DNA from: Massilia endophytica
Lineage (GTDB): Bacteria; Pseudomonadota; Gammaproteobacteria; Burkholderiales; Burkholderiaceae_D
Direction of reading: 5' to 3'
DNA length: 64,000 bases
Assembly (NCBI RefSeq): GCF_021165955.1
Contig: NZ_CP088952.1
Location: 2,046,001 to 2,110,000 of the forward strand
Positions 26,651 through 35,778 of the stretch are shown piece by piece (position 1 is the first letter of the stretch; each line of letters begins with the position of its first letter). Below the pieces are notes generated by a model. The model saw nothing but the letters and a program-made list of their open reading frames with translations. It searched no databases and was not told the origin of the DNA. A program made the position numbers and the translations under genes.

Positions 26651-27680
26651 ACGGGGAGAGTTCCACCTCAGGTTCCAGCACAACTTCGCGGACCCGCGCT
26701 TCGACGCGGTCCGCGATGAACTGGGCAAGGTGGAGGATATCGCCTGGCAGAATTACCAGGACGGCAGGAAGGCCCCCACGACGCGCAAGGCCGGCCCCGG
26801 CTTTGCCGATCCCGATTACGAGCTCGCCGCCGAATGGCTGGTCGCCAGCGAGAAGCTGAAGGCGGCGGAGCGGCGCCAGAAGGACCCCGCCTCCCCCTCC
26901 CGCGTGCTGATCGTCTGCGGCGCGGCCCGCAACGACGGCACCTGCCCGGGCGAGATGTCCAAGACCTTCCGCATGGCGCAGTGGCTGGAAACGGCCGTGG
27001 CGGCGGAAGGCATGCAGGCGGACCTGCTGGACCTGAGCCATATCGTGTCCGGCTACGACCACCATATCCATCCCTGCAAGGGCTGCGTGTCCACCGCCAT
27101 GCCCCTCTGCCATTGGCCGTGCAGCTGCTACCCGAACCACAGCCTGAACCAGGTGAACGACTGGATGAACGAGATCTACGAGAAATGGGTCTCGGCGCAT
27201 GCCGTCATCATCGCCACGCCCGTCTACTGGTACCAGGCGCCCTCCCCGCTCAAGCTGATGATCGACCGCCTCGTGTGCGCGGACGGCGGCAATCCCGACC
27301 CCACCAGCACCCATGGCAAGCATGCCGACGAGGCCAAGGCGCTGGAAGAAAAAGGCTGGGACTATCCCAAGCACCTCGCCGGGCGCGCCTTCGGCCTGGT
27401 GGTGCACGGCGATGTGGCGGGCGCCGAAAGCCTGCGCCGCAACCTCGCGGACTGGCTGACGTGGATGGGCCTTGTCGACGCGGGCGTGCAGTCCGCGCTG
27501 GACCGCTACGTGGGCTACTACGAGCCCTACTTCAACAGCCACGAGACCCTGGACCGCGAAACGGCGTTCCAGGAAGAGGTGCGCAACGTGGGGCGGGCCG
27601 TGGCCAATGCCGTAAGGGAGCTGCGCGCGGGACGGCTATCGCAGCCGGATGCGAAGCTCAGGAATCCGCGGCCGAAATAG
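26610..27680 (+). CDS. Flavodoxin-fold NAD(P)H-dependent oxidoreductase
   Basis: 356 residues. ATG 26610 has GGGAGG five bases upstream; it overlaps the chemotaxis receptor by 41 bases. After an N-terminal region of about 90 residues comes the flavodoxin-like domain with VLIVCGAARNDGTC (phosphate loop for FMN) and ATPVYWYQAPSPLKLMIDRL. A Cys-rich insert, CKGCVSTAMPLCHWPCSC, could bind metal or a cluster. Similar proteins reduce FMN or quinones; substrate unknown. The end overlaps the convergent glycosyltransferase by 23 bases. Confidence 0.85.
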   Translation: MTQVRKGQAPARLERGEFHLRFQHNFADPRFDAVRDELGKVEDIAWQNYQDGRKAPTTRKAGPGFADPDYELAAEWLVASEKLKAAERRQKDPASPSRVLIVCGAARNDGTCPGEMSKTFRMAQWLETAVAAEGMQADLLDLSHIVSGYDHHIHPCKGCVSTAMPLCHWPCSCYPNHSLNQVNDWMNEIYEKWVSAHAVIIATPVYWYQAPSPLKLMIDRLVCADGGNPDPTSTHGKHADEAKALEEKGWDYPKHLAGRAFGLVVHGDVAGAESLRRNLADWLTWMGLVDAGVQSALDRYVGYYEPYFNSHETLDRETAFQEEVRNVGRAVANAVRELRAGRLSQPDAKLRNPRPK

Positions 27681-28884
27681 GCGGGCCTTCCTTCAGCAGG
27701 CGTTCGAAGCGGTCCACGATGCGCGCGGTCATCTGCTGGTGCGTCTGGCCGCCGTGGCGTCCCGCGAAGGCGCGGGCGCTGTTGCGGTATGCCGGATCGT
27801 CCAGCAGGCGCCGCACGATGGCGCGCCAGTTGGGCGCCGCGCCGAAGCGGGCCGCGTTGATGCCGCCGCCGAAGGATTCCACCCGGCGCGAAATGAGGAA
27901 CTGTTCGAGCTGCATGGGCATGAGCAGCACGGGCACGCCGGCCAGCAGGCCTTGCACCAGGGTTGCCTCGCCGCCGTGGCATACGCAGAGGTCCGCGCCC
28001 GCCATGGCCGGCTCCAGCGACACCGGGCGCAGGGAGTAATGGATGTTCGGCGAGACCACGGGCGGCGCCTTGCCGGAAGCGATCTCCGGCTGGTAACAGA
28101 GCACGCGGCAGCCTTCGTCCGCCAGGGCCTGCAGCACCGCGGCATGGGCCTCGTGTTCGTGCTTCAGGTAGGCGAAGACCTTGGGGCCGCTGCCCTGCGG
28201 CCATTCGGGCGGCGCGCCCGTCGCGGGCAGGAAGTTGGGGCCGAACCACTCGCAGGAGCCTGCGGGCCGGCCGTAGTGGTCCAGCTCGGGCCAGGTGCAC
28301 AGCAGCGGCAGGTCGCCCAGCAAAATATCGGCCGCCCGCGCGAGCGGCGGCGCCGAGAGCTTGCCCAGCACCGCATTGGCCGTCTTCAGCACATGGGCCT
28401 CTGCCGTGGCCAGGCGCTGCGGCGCCACCTGTTCCCAGTCACGCAGGCAGGGCAAAGGCTGTCCGGCGGGCGGACTGTAAAAGCCGATGCCCACGCTGGC
28501 GCCGGGCAGTCCCAGGCTGCGCGCGGCCAGCATCGCGGTCGGCGCATAATCTCCCACCACCAGGTCGGCGCGGGTGGCCTTGAGCAGGCCGCGCCAGCCC
28601 TGCACCAGTCCCGCCAGGGGCTGGGCTTCCAGGTAGCCGTTGGGTATGAGGATCTCGGCCAGGCTGGCCTGGGTGGGCGGCATGCCGGCCGTGCGGTGCA
28701 GCCAGACGGGGGCCTGGAGCTTGGGCACATCCAGGTCGGCCAGCAGGCGATGGGTGTGGGCCAGGTCGCGCAGCCCCATGCTCACTTCGTGGCCGCGCGC
28801 CTGCAGGGCCTGGGCCAGGACCTTGAGCCTGCCCGCATGCCCCAGACCACCGCCGAGCTCCCATGCCAGATGAATGTGTGCCAT
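27658..28884 (-). CDS. Glycosyltransferase, UGT/MGT type (GT-B fold)
   Basis: 408 residues starting MAHIHLAWELGGGLGHAGRL, where the GLGHAGR motif is the acceptor loop of this class. ATG 28884 is chosen over an upstream start because the family starts there. The C-terminal half has the nucleotide-sugar signature region: CVCHGGEATLVQGLLAGVPVL (HGG-type diphosphate-binding loop) and MPMQLEQFLISRRVE. Related enzymes glycosylate small hydrophobic acceptors using UDP- or TDP-sugars. The gene is divergent from the large sensor protein and stands alone. Confidence 0.88.
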   Translation of the reverse strand: MAHIHLAWELGGGLGHAGRLKVLAQALQARGHEVSMGLRDLAHTHRLLADLDVPKLQAPVWLHRTAGMPPTQASLAEILIPNGYLEAQPLAGLVQGWRGLLKATRADLVVGDYAPTAMLAARSLGLPGASVGIGFYSPPAGQPLPCLRDWEQVAPQRLATAEAHVLKTANAVLGKLSAPPLARAADILLGDLPLLCTWPELDHYGRPAGSCEWFGPNFLPATGAPPEWPQGSGPKVFAYLKHEHEAHAAVLQALADEGCRVLCYQPEIASGKAPPVVSPNIHYSLRPVSLEPAMAGADLCVCHGGEATLVQGLLAGVPVLLMPMQLEQFLISRRVESFGGGINAARFGAAPNWRAIVRRLLDDPAYRNSARAFAGRHGGQTHQQMTARIVDRFERLLKEGPPISAADS

Positions 28885-29000
28885 GAGAAACAGTGTATCC
28901 TGCCGGGCCAACGAATCCAAGAAATTTACTTGTGGCAGCCGTACGCCCGCCCTGGCCATGCTGTGCAATACTTAAGTAGTTCTTGATGCCAGGGAAGCCA

Positions 29001-31388
29001 ATGTTCTACACCGGAATCCTGCCGCGCAGCCTGAAAGCCCGCATGACCAGCGTCGTCGTCCTGCTGGTGCTGGGGGCAGCCGCCGTCGTGACCACCATTG
29101 CGCTGCTGGCGGCCGAACGCCACATGAAGGAAGTCATCGGGCGCCAGCAGTATGCCCTGCTGACGGGGGCGGCGGCGTTCCTGGACGAGCAGCTGCAGGC
29201 CAAGTCCACCTTCCTTGCCGCCGTGGCGGAAACCCTGCCGCTGGAAAACCTCACGCCTGCACGGCTGCGCGCGGAACTGGCCCGCCACCCCACGGTGGGC
29301 GCGGAATTCTCCAATATCGTGGCCTTCGACGTCAAAGGAGGCCTGGTGGCGAATCTGCGCGACAGTGGCCTGAGCCGCTCCGTCAATGTCTCCTCCCGGC
29401 CCTATTTCGAGCAGACCGTGCGCCTGCGGCGGGGCGTGATCTCGCCGCCCTTCCGCAGCGCCCTGTCCGGCCTTCCCGTGGTGCTCCTGACCCAGCCCGT
29501 GTTCGGCATGGACGGCGCCATCGCCTATGTCATCGGCGGCAGCATCGACCTGCTCAACTCCGACTTCTTCTCGCGCTTTACCGCCCTCACTCCGAGCCGC
29601 AGCGGCTTCGTCTTCGTGATGACCGACGAAGGCATCGTGATCAGCCATCCGGACAAGGGCCAGGTGCTGCGCCATATCACCGAGGGGCCGGGCCGCAATC
29701 CGGCCACGGCGAAGGCCCTGGGCGGCTTCGAAGGCTGGACCGAGGCGGCCAACCGGGATGGGGTGCCGGGCATCTATTCCTACCGCCGCCTGGCCAGCAC
29801 CAACTGGATCGTGGGCGCGCGCTACCCGAACGCGGAAGCGTTCGCGCCCATGGTGGCCACGCGCTGGCAGGCAACCCTGGCCGCAGGACTGTTCGCCCTT
29901 CTCGCCGGTACGCTGGGCTGGTTCGCCATCCACCGCATGCTGCGGCCGCTGGAGCGCCTGCGGGGAAGCCTGAATACCATCCGCCGCGGCGGCGGCGGAT
30001 TTGAACTGCTGCGCGGCGGCAGCGCGGACGAAATCGGGGAGCTGGGCAAGGCGCTCTATGAGCTCACGGCAGAACGCCAGCGGGCGGAAGACCTGAGCCG
30101 GGAAAGCGAGCGGCGCGCCCGACTGGTCGCCGATAACCTGCCCCTGATGATCGCCTACCTGGACCGGGGCCTGCACTACCGCTTCTGCAACGAGCATTAC
30201 CGCACGGTGCTGGGACGCGATCCGCAGGAGATGCTGGGGCGGACCGTGGAGGACCTGCTCGGGCCCGAGGTGGTCGCGCGCTGGCGCCCCGAGATCGACC
30301 GCGTACTGGCGGGTGAACGCGTGCACGCCGAGCGCGAAGGCGAGGAACTCGGCCGCCACCTGCACCTGATGGTGGACATGGTGCCCGATATCGCGCCGGA
30401 TGGCAGCATTCCCGGCTTTTACATCATGTCCATGGATATCACGGAACGCAAGGAGGCCGAGCTGGCGCAGGCCGGAAGCGAGCGCCGCCTGCGCCTGGTG
30501 GCCGACCATCTGCCGGTGCTGATCGCCGCCATCGACCGCGAGCACCATTTCCTGTTCGTGAATGCGGCCTTCCAGAGCTGGCTGGGCATCGATCCCCGCA
30601 CCCTGCCCGGCCGCCCGGTGCGCGAAGGCGTGGGCGAGCGCAGCTACCAGACCCTGAAGCCGTGGCTGGAGCGGGCCCTGAACGGCGAGGTGGTGAGCTA
30701 CGAGGCGCCGGGCCGCCGCAAGGGCGAGCCGGTCATCTACGAAACCACTTTGGTGCCCGAAGTGGCGGACGATGGCAGCGTGCCCGCCGTCTATGCCCTG
30801 AGCAGCGACGTGACGCGCAGCCGCGCCAACGAGCAGGAACTGGCGCGCCAGGCGCAGCGCGACGCCCTTACCGGGATTGCCAACCGCCGCCTGTTCGAAG
30901 CCGTGCTGGCCCAGGCCATCGAGCGCGCACGGCGCCAGCGCTGCGGCCTGGCGCTGGCCTACCTCGATATCGACCACTTCAAGGGCATCAACGACAGCCT
31001 CGGTCACGGCGCTGGCGATGTGGTGCTCAAGGAGTTCGCGTCCCGCCTGGCAGGCGCCGTGCGCGCATCGGATACGGTGGCGCGGCTGGCGGGAGACGAG
31101 TTCGTGATCGTCTTCGAACAGCTGGCGCATGTGGAGGAAGCCCACACGCTGGCGCGCAAAATCCTGGATACGGTGCGCCGTCCCGTAGCCCTGGACCGGG
31201 GCCCACTCCCCATCACCACCAGCATCGGCATTGCCATTCACAGCGGGGACTGGGAGACGGCGGACAGCCTCACCGCGCGCGCGGATGCCGCTCTCTACGA
31301 AGCCAAGGGGCGCGGCCGGGACGGCTACGTGCTGGACCCGGCCGTCTCCCGTCCCGCCTCCGCACCGCAGCAGGCCGGTTCGGTGTAA
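29001..31388 (+). CDS. dCache-HAMP-PAS-PAS-GGDEF sensor diguanylate cyclase
   Basis: 795 residues. ATG 29001 has AGGGA upstream; ATG 28986 is a possible earlier start. TM1 (about 13-35), a dCache-type periplasmic sensor (about 40-290), TM2 (about 295-315), HAMP, two PAS domains (about 375-490 and 495-620) and a GGDEF domain (about 630-785). The catalytic loop reads AGDEF, with the first Gly replaced by Ala, and the rest is intact (DIDHFKGINDSLGHGAGD). AGDEF proteins can still be active, but this is less certain. No EAL domain is present. Confidence 0.92.
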   Translation: MFYTGILPRSLKARMTSVVVLLVLGAAAVVTTIALLAAERHMKEVIGRQQYALLTGAAAFLDEQLQAKSTFLAAVAETLPLENLTPARLRAELARHPTVGAEFSNIVAFDVKGGLVANLRDSGLSRSVNVSSRPYFEQTVRLRRGVISPPFRSALSGLPVVLLTQPVFGMDGAIAYVIGGSIDLLNSDFFSRFTALTPSRSGFVFVMTDEGIVISHPDKGQVLRHITEGPGRNPATAKALGGFEGWTEAANRDGVPGIYSYRRLASTNWIVGARYPNAEAFAPMVATRWQATLAAGLFALLAGTLGWFAIHRMLRPLERLRGSLNTIRRGGGGFELLRGGSADEIGELGKALYELTAERQRAEDLSRESERRARLVADNLPLMIAYLDRGLHYRFCNEHYRTVLGRDPQEMLGRTVEDLLGPEVVARWRPEIDRVLAGERVHAEREGEELGRHLHLMVDMVPDIAPDGSIPGFYIMSMDITERKEAELAQAGSERRLRLVADHLPVLIAAIDREHHFLFVNAAFQSWLGIDPRTLPGRPVREGVGERSYQTLKPWLERALNGEVVSYEAPGRRKGEPVIYETTLVPEVADDGSVPAVYALSSDVTRSRANEQELARQAQRDALTGIANRRLFEAVLAQAIERARRQRCGLALAYLDIDHFKGINDSLGHGAGDVVLKEFASRLAGAVRASDTVARLAGDEFVIVFEQLAHVEEAHTLARKILDTVRRPVALDRGPLPITTSIGIAIHSGDWETADSLTARADAALYEAKGRGRDGYVLDPAVSRPASAPQQAGSV

Positions 31389-31502
31389 GAGAGGGATTAC
31401 AAGGGGACGAGACCCGGGCCTCTACTCAGCGCGGGGGCGAACTCGCATACTCGTTATACGGATGACAACGCTTTTTGCGTTGGCCAATAACACGAGACCA
31501 CC

Positions 31503-32945
31503 ATGCAAACTGCCGCCTACGCCAGAATTCCCCAAGCCAGGAACACCATGGAGCACAGCCGCTCCGTCTACCACACCCTGTCCGCCGCCGACGACCGCGA
31601 GCTGGCCGCCCGCTTCCTCGACAGCCAGCTGTCCGAAGCCGAAACCCTGCCCTGCGAACTGCCGTCCACGCTGGATGAAATGGCAGGCTGGATCAGCCGC
31701 CACACCGATGCCGTTGGACAGGCATACAAAGAGTATCTGGCCGAACGCAAGGCGGGCGCGCCCCGCCGCTACTTCCGCACCAAATCGCAGGCGCTCTATT
31801 TCTTGAAGGCCGTGGCGCCCACCAAGCTGGTGGACGGCTCCTGGCTCTACGGTGTGCTGGCGCGCTGGAACGACGCCGATTTCCAGCCCCTGATCCGCAT
31901 CTACCTCGAAGAGCTGGGCAACGGCGTGCCGGACAAGAACCACGTCCTCATTTACAAGAAGCTGCTGGCAACCCACGGCTGCGAGCACTGGCAGGACCTG
32001 GGCGAGCGCCACTTCGTGCAGGGAGCGATCCAGCTGGCCCTGGCGCAGAGCGCCGAGAACTACCTGCCGGAGCTAATCGGCTACAACCTGGGCTACGAGC
32101 AGCTGCCCCTGCACCTGCTGATCACCTCCTACGAACTCAATGAACTGGGCATCGATCCGTACTACTTCACCCTGCACGTCACGGTGGACAATGCCGCCAC
32201 CGGCCATGCCCACACTTCCCTCCAGGGCCTGGAGCGCATCATGCCGCGCGTGGGTGACGAGGCGGCCTTCCTGCGCCGCGTGGCCAATGGCTTCCGCCTC
32301 AACGACCTGGGCATGGGCACGGTGGAGGCCATCGGCGGCTTCGACCTGGAACGCGAAACGGTGGCCATGCTGGCCGCGAAAAGCGCCGTGGGCAAGAACA
32401 TGCATTCGGACTACTGCCGCGTGGCCGGGCGCACCATCAACGACTGGCTGTCCGATCCCGCGCAGATTCCCGATTTCCTGTCCAAGCTGGAACAGCAAGG
32501 CTGGATCAAGCGCGGCGAGGCGCCGGAGAACAGCCGCTTCTGGAAGCTGATCCAGGGCGAGCGCGCCGAGATGTTCGGCGTCTTCAGCCCATATGAGCAG
32601 CAGCTGCTGGCCGACTGGATCGCCACGCCGCGTGAAGGCCAGGAGATCGCCGCCGGACCGCGCGTACTGCCGCACCGCGCGGTCCAGCGCAGCATCGAGG
32701 CGCTGGGGCAGGAGCGCAGCCAGCGCAGCAGCGCACCGCGCGGCCTCATACGCCACCGTTTCCCCGCCGACGAACATGCCTGGGAAACCATCGGCTGCGA
32801 ACTGCGCCTGCTGGAAGCCCAGCTGGCCGCCTGCGCCAGCAAGGACGAGGCCATGGAGATCCTGCGCGCGCTCATGACGCCAGCGAAGCACCATACGTCC
32901 GCGGGCCTCATGGCCACGCGCATCTTCAGCCGCCTGGTCCACTGA
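31503..32945 (+). CDS. Haem-oxygenase-like iron-containing redox enzyme
   Basis: 480 residues (432 or so if ATG 31548, which has AGGAA just upstream, is the true start 15 codons later). The N-terminal 90 residues are unassigned. The core has the helical metal site: EELGNG with E137 and H147 in DKNHVLIY, then SYELNELG (E211/E214) and LHVTVDNAATGHAH (H225, D229, H235). The H-x3-D pair matches the diiron oxidases of this fold (SznF, CADD and others), but the last His is 6, not 3, residues on, which I believe typifies this subfamily. It may oxidise an amino acid or fatty acid with O2. It leads a five-gene unit with an NPPY methyltransferase and the cyanophycin genes; its link to cyanophycin is unknown. 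Confidence 0.78.
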   Translation: MQTAAYARIPQARNTMEHSRSVYHTLSAADDRELAARFLDSQLSEAETLPCELPSTLDEMAGWISRHTDAVGQAYKEYLAERKAGAPRRYFRTKSQALYFLKAVAPTKLVDGSWLYGVLARWNDADFQPLIRIYLEELGNGVPDKNHVLIYKKLLATHGCEHWQDLGERHFVQGAIQLALAQSAENYLPELIGYNLGYEQLPLHLLITSYELNELGIDPYYFTLHVTVDNAATGHAHTSLQGLERIMPRVGDEAAFLRRVANGFRLNDLGMGTVEAIGGFDLERETVAMLAAKSAVGKNMHSDYCRVAGRTINDWLSDPAQIPDFLSKLEQQGWIKRGEAPENSRFWKLIQGERAEMFGVFSPYEQQLLADWIATPREGQEIAAGPRVLPHRAVQRSIEALGQERSQRSSAPRGLIRHRFPADEHAWETIGCELRLLEAQLAACASKDEAMEILRALMTPAKHHTSAGLMATRIFSRLVH

Positions 32946-32960
32946 GCCCCGGGGCGCGCC

Positions 32961-33959
32961 ATGATCCGTCCTGCCAGCGCGCAGTGGACTGCAAGCGCGA
33001 ACACCGTTCACAGGTCCGCGCCGCAGGCGGCCCTGCTTGAACTGGGGCGCGACCTGATTGCTGCGGGCTACCGCTTCACCACCGTCACGCCAGCTACCCA
33101 CGCCCGCATCCAGGCCAGGTGCCGGCGCGCCTGGGCGCGCGACCTGTGCGACATTTTCGGCTGGAGCATGCCTTTCCGCGCCGACGCGCTGCCGCCGCGC
33201 ATGCTCAAGCTGATGCTGGAGGCAGGCATCGCCTGGCCGCACGGCGAAGGCTGGCGCCCAGCGCTGCGCGCATCGGAACTGGGCGGAAGGCTGTATTTCC
33301 ACTCCGCCTACCCGACCAGCGAAGCGGACGCCGTCTTCTTCGGTCCCGACACCTACCGCTTCACCCGCGCCCTGCGCGCCGAGCTGGCAGCGATGGCGGC
33401 GCGCGGCGTGGCGGTGGAACGGGCGGCCGACATCGGCGCTGGCGCGGGCCCCGGTGCGGCGGAAGCGGCCCTGTGCTGGCCGGACGCCGAAGTGCTGGCC
33501 CTGGACATCAACGACCAGGCCCTGAGCCTGTGCGAAGTGAATATGGCCCTCGCCCGCCTGCCGAATGTGGCGGTGCGCCACAGCGACCTGCTGTCCGATG
33601 TGGCGGGTGAATTCGACCTGCTGGTATCGAATCCGCCCTACCTGCTGGACGGCGCGGAGCGGCGCTACCGCCACGGCGGCGGAGAACTCGGAACGGGGCT
33701 CTCCTGCGCCATCCTGGAACAGGCGCTGAAGCGCCTGGCGCCCGGCGGTTCGCTGCTGCTGTATACGGGAGTGGCGATGGTGCGCGGCGAAGACCCCTTC
33801 CTGCGGCGCGCCGCGCCCATGCTGGAGCAGGCGGGCTTTCGCTGGAGCTATGAAGAAATCGATCCGGACGTTTTCGGCGAAGAGCTGGACGAACCGGCCT
33901 ACCGCGAGGCCGAGCGCATCGCGGCAGTGTGGCTGAAGGCCACGAGACCACAACACTGA
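32961..33959 (+). CDS. Class I methyltransferase with NPPY motif
   Basis: 332 residues. After an N-terminal region of about 140 residues rich in Arg and His comes the Rossmann core with DIGAGAGPGAAEA (motif I), ALDINDQAL (motif II) and the catalytic SNPPYLLDGAERRYRHGG (N224-Y227), the signature of N-methyltransferases acting on amide or exocyclic nitrogen such as PrmC/HemK. The N-terminal part is not a clear helical PrmC domain. It lies 15 bp after the iron enzyme gene and 14 bp before the isoaspartyl peptidase gene. Target unknown; it could modify an amino acid, a peptide or the product of the iron enzyme. Confidence 0.82.
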   Translation: MIRPASAQWTASANTVHRSAPQAALLELGRDLIAAGYRFTTVTPATHARIQARCRRAWARDLCDIFGWSMPFRADALPPRMLKLMLEAGIAWPHGEGWRPALRASELGGRLYFHSAYPTSEADAVFFGPDTYRFTRALRAELAAMAARGVAVERAADIGAGAGPGAAEAALCWPDAEVLALDINDQALSLCEVNMALARLPNVAVRHSDLLSDVAGEFDLLVSNPPYLLDGAERRYRHGGGELGTGLSCAILEQALKRLAPGGSLLLYTGVAMVRGEDPFLRRAAPMLEQAGFRWSYEEIDPDVFGEELDEPAYREAERIAAVWLKATRPQH

Positions 33960-33973
33960 AGTACGGGAGAACC

Positions 33974-34876
33974 ATGGATCATCAGGCAGTCAGGCCTGCA
34001 ATTGTGGTGCACGGAGGCGCTGGCGGCAGCCGGAGCGAGGAGGACGGCTGCGTCAGCGCGGCCCGCCTTGGCATGGACGCCATGCCGCAAGGAGCCCTGG
34101 CCGCGGCCACTGCCGCCGTCGCCGCGCTGGAGGACGACGGGCGCTATAACGCGGGCAGCGGCTCGGTGCTGTGCCTGGACGGGCGCACCATCGAAATGGA
34201 TGCGGCGGTAATGGACTCGAAAGGCATGCTGGGCGCTGTCGCCTGTATCCAGCGCGTGAAGAATCCCGTGCTGGTGGCGCGGGCGGTCGCCGCCACGCCG
34301 CACTGGCTGCTGGCGGGAGAAGGCGCCGAGCGCTTCGCGCGGATCGCAGGCTTCGTACCCCACTACCACGCCAGCGAGCGGGCGAAGAAGAAGCACGCGG
34401 AGCTGGTCAAGCGCCTGGGCGGCACCAGCCCCGCGACGCCGGGTGTCGCCAACGCGGCCTTCAGCCAGTACTGGAACTACGCGCTGCCGCAGGCCTTTGC
34501 GACGGATGATGGCTGCGACACGGTGGGCGCGGTGGCCCGCGATGCCGAGGGAAACTTCGCCGCCGCCTGCTCCACCGGCGGCTCTGCGCCTTCCCTTCTG
34601 GGCCGCGTCGGCGACACACCCATCATCGGCAGCGGCTTCTATGCGGGTCCAGAGGGCGCCGTGGCGGTGACCGGAATCGGCGAGCATATCGTTCGGCGGC
34701 TGCTGGCCCATACCGTCTACCAGTGGCTGGCATCGGGCATGCCGATGGACGAGGCGCTTGCCCATGGCCTCGCCCTGTTCCCGCAGGAGATCGACATCGG
34801 CATCATTGCCGTGAGCCGCAGCGAAAGCGGAGCGCGCAGCAACCGGGACATGCCGCGCGCGGAGGTATCGCCATGA
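33974..34876 (+). CDS. iaaA: Isoaspartyl peptidase/L-asparaginase (Ntn hydrolase)
   Basis: 300 residues. A self-cleaving Ntn hydrolase: the precursor is cut before the nucleophile T183 in CDTVGAVARD, and the following GNFAAACSTGG and GRVGDTPIIGSGFYA are the substrate-binding loops. The N-terminus IVVHGGAGG is also typical. It splits beta-aspartyl dipeptides, so here it most likely finishes cyanophycin breakdown by cutting the beta-Asp-Arg released by cyanophycinase. GGGAGAA precedes the ATG. It overlaps the cyanophycinase start by 4 bases (ATGA). Confidence 0.93.
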   Translation: MDHQAVRPAIVVHGGAGGSRSEEDGCVSAARLGMDAMPQGALAAATAAVAALEDDGRYNAGSGSVLCLDGRTIEMDAAVMDSKGMLGAVACIQRVKNPVLVARAVAATPHWLLAGEGAERFARIAGFVPHYHASERAKKKHAELVKRLGGTSPATPGVANAAFSQYWNYALPQAFATDDGCDTVGAVARDAEGNFAAACSTGGSAPSLLGRVGDTPIIGSGFYAGPEGAVAVTGIGEHIVRRLLAHTVYQWLASGMPMDEALAHGLALFPQEIDIGIIAVSRSESGARSNRDMPRAEVSP

Positions 34877-35778
34877 GCGGCGAAACGCTCGACCGCAGCC
34901 AGCACGGACATCTCGTCATCATCGGCGGCCATGAGGACAGGGAGAACAGCCGCGAGATCCTGAGCCGCTTCGTCGAGCTGTGCGGAGGGCCGTCCGCCCG
35001 TATTGCCGTGATCACGGCCGCATCGCGCATGCCGACCGAAATGTGGAACCGCTACCGCATCGTCTTCGGCGAACTGGGCGCTACCGACCTGCTGCGCGTG
35101 GACGTGCCGGAACGGGCGGACGCCAACAACGCAGCCATGGCGGAGCAGGTTCGAGGCTGCGACGGCATCTTCATGACGGGCGGCGACCAGCGGCGCCTGC
35201 TCGCCATGATCGGCGGCACCCTGCTCGATGAAGCGATGCACGCCGCCCTGAAAAACCGCGGCGCCTGCATCGGCGGCACGAGCGCGGGCGCCTCCGCAAT
35301 GTGCGGCCACATGCTGGCCGACGGCAAGGCCGAACTGCTGCCGGAAAAAGGCTCCGTCAGCCTCGGCGCGGGGCTCGGCTTCGTTCACCGCGTGGTGATC
35401 GACCAGCACTTCTCCGAGCGCCACCGGCTTGCCAGGCTGCTCACCGTCGTCGCCCAGAACCCCTATCTGCTGGGCATCGGCATCGACGAGAACACGGCCC
35501 TGGTAGTGGAGCGCGGCGTAGGCATCGAAGTGATCGGGGACGGCAGCGTCACCATGGTGGATGGGCGCACCATGGTCTCGAACGTGGCCGACATTCCCAG
35601 CGGCGCCACGCCGGAGCTGATTGACGTGCGCCTGCATATCCTGCCAGCGGGAGCCAGCTACGCCCTCCCCGAAGAGATCAACCACCCGCACCTGCTGCCG
35701 CCCCAGACCACCCGCAACGCACCGGAAGCGTTGACCGAATTCCTGCGCAATATCACCAAGAGGAGCCCCGTATCATGA
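34873..35778 (+). CDS. cphB: Cyanophycinase
   Basis: 301 residues of the S51 serine exopeptidase family. The nucleophile S137 lies in GGTSAGASAM, and FMTGGDQRRL, GLGFVHRVVIDQHFSERHR and LLGIGIDE are typical cyanophycinase motifs. It releases beta-Asp-Arg dipeptides from cyanophycin in the cytosol. Overlaps both iaaA and cphA by 4 bases, so the three are translationally coupled. No signal peptide, consistent with action on the internal polymer. Confidence 0.95.
   Translation: MSGETLDRSQHGHLVIIGGHEDRENSREILSRFVELCGGPSARIAVITAASRMPTEMWNRYRIVFGELGATDLLRVDVPERADANNAAMAEQVRGCDGIFMTGGDQRRLLAMIGGTLLDEAMHAALKNRGACIGGTSAGASAMCGHMLADGKAELLPEKGSVSLGAGLGFVHRVVIDQHFSERHRLARLLTVVAQNPYLLGIGIDENTALVVERGVGIEVIGDGSVTMVDGRTMVSNVADIPSGATPELIDVRLHILPAGASYALPEEINHPHLLPPQTTRNAPEALTEFLRNITKRSPVS

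Noticed and set aside
31466..31482. Small hairpin CAACGC/GCGTTG with a T5 loop before the iron enzyme gene
   Set aside because: Only 6 bp of stem and no T-run after it, so not a terminator; no riboswitch features.
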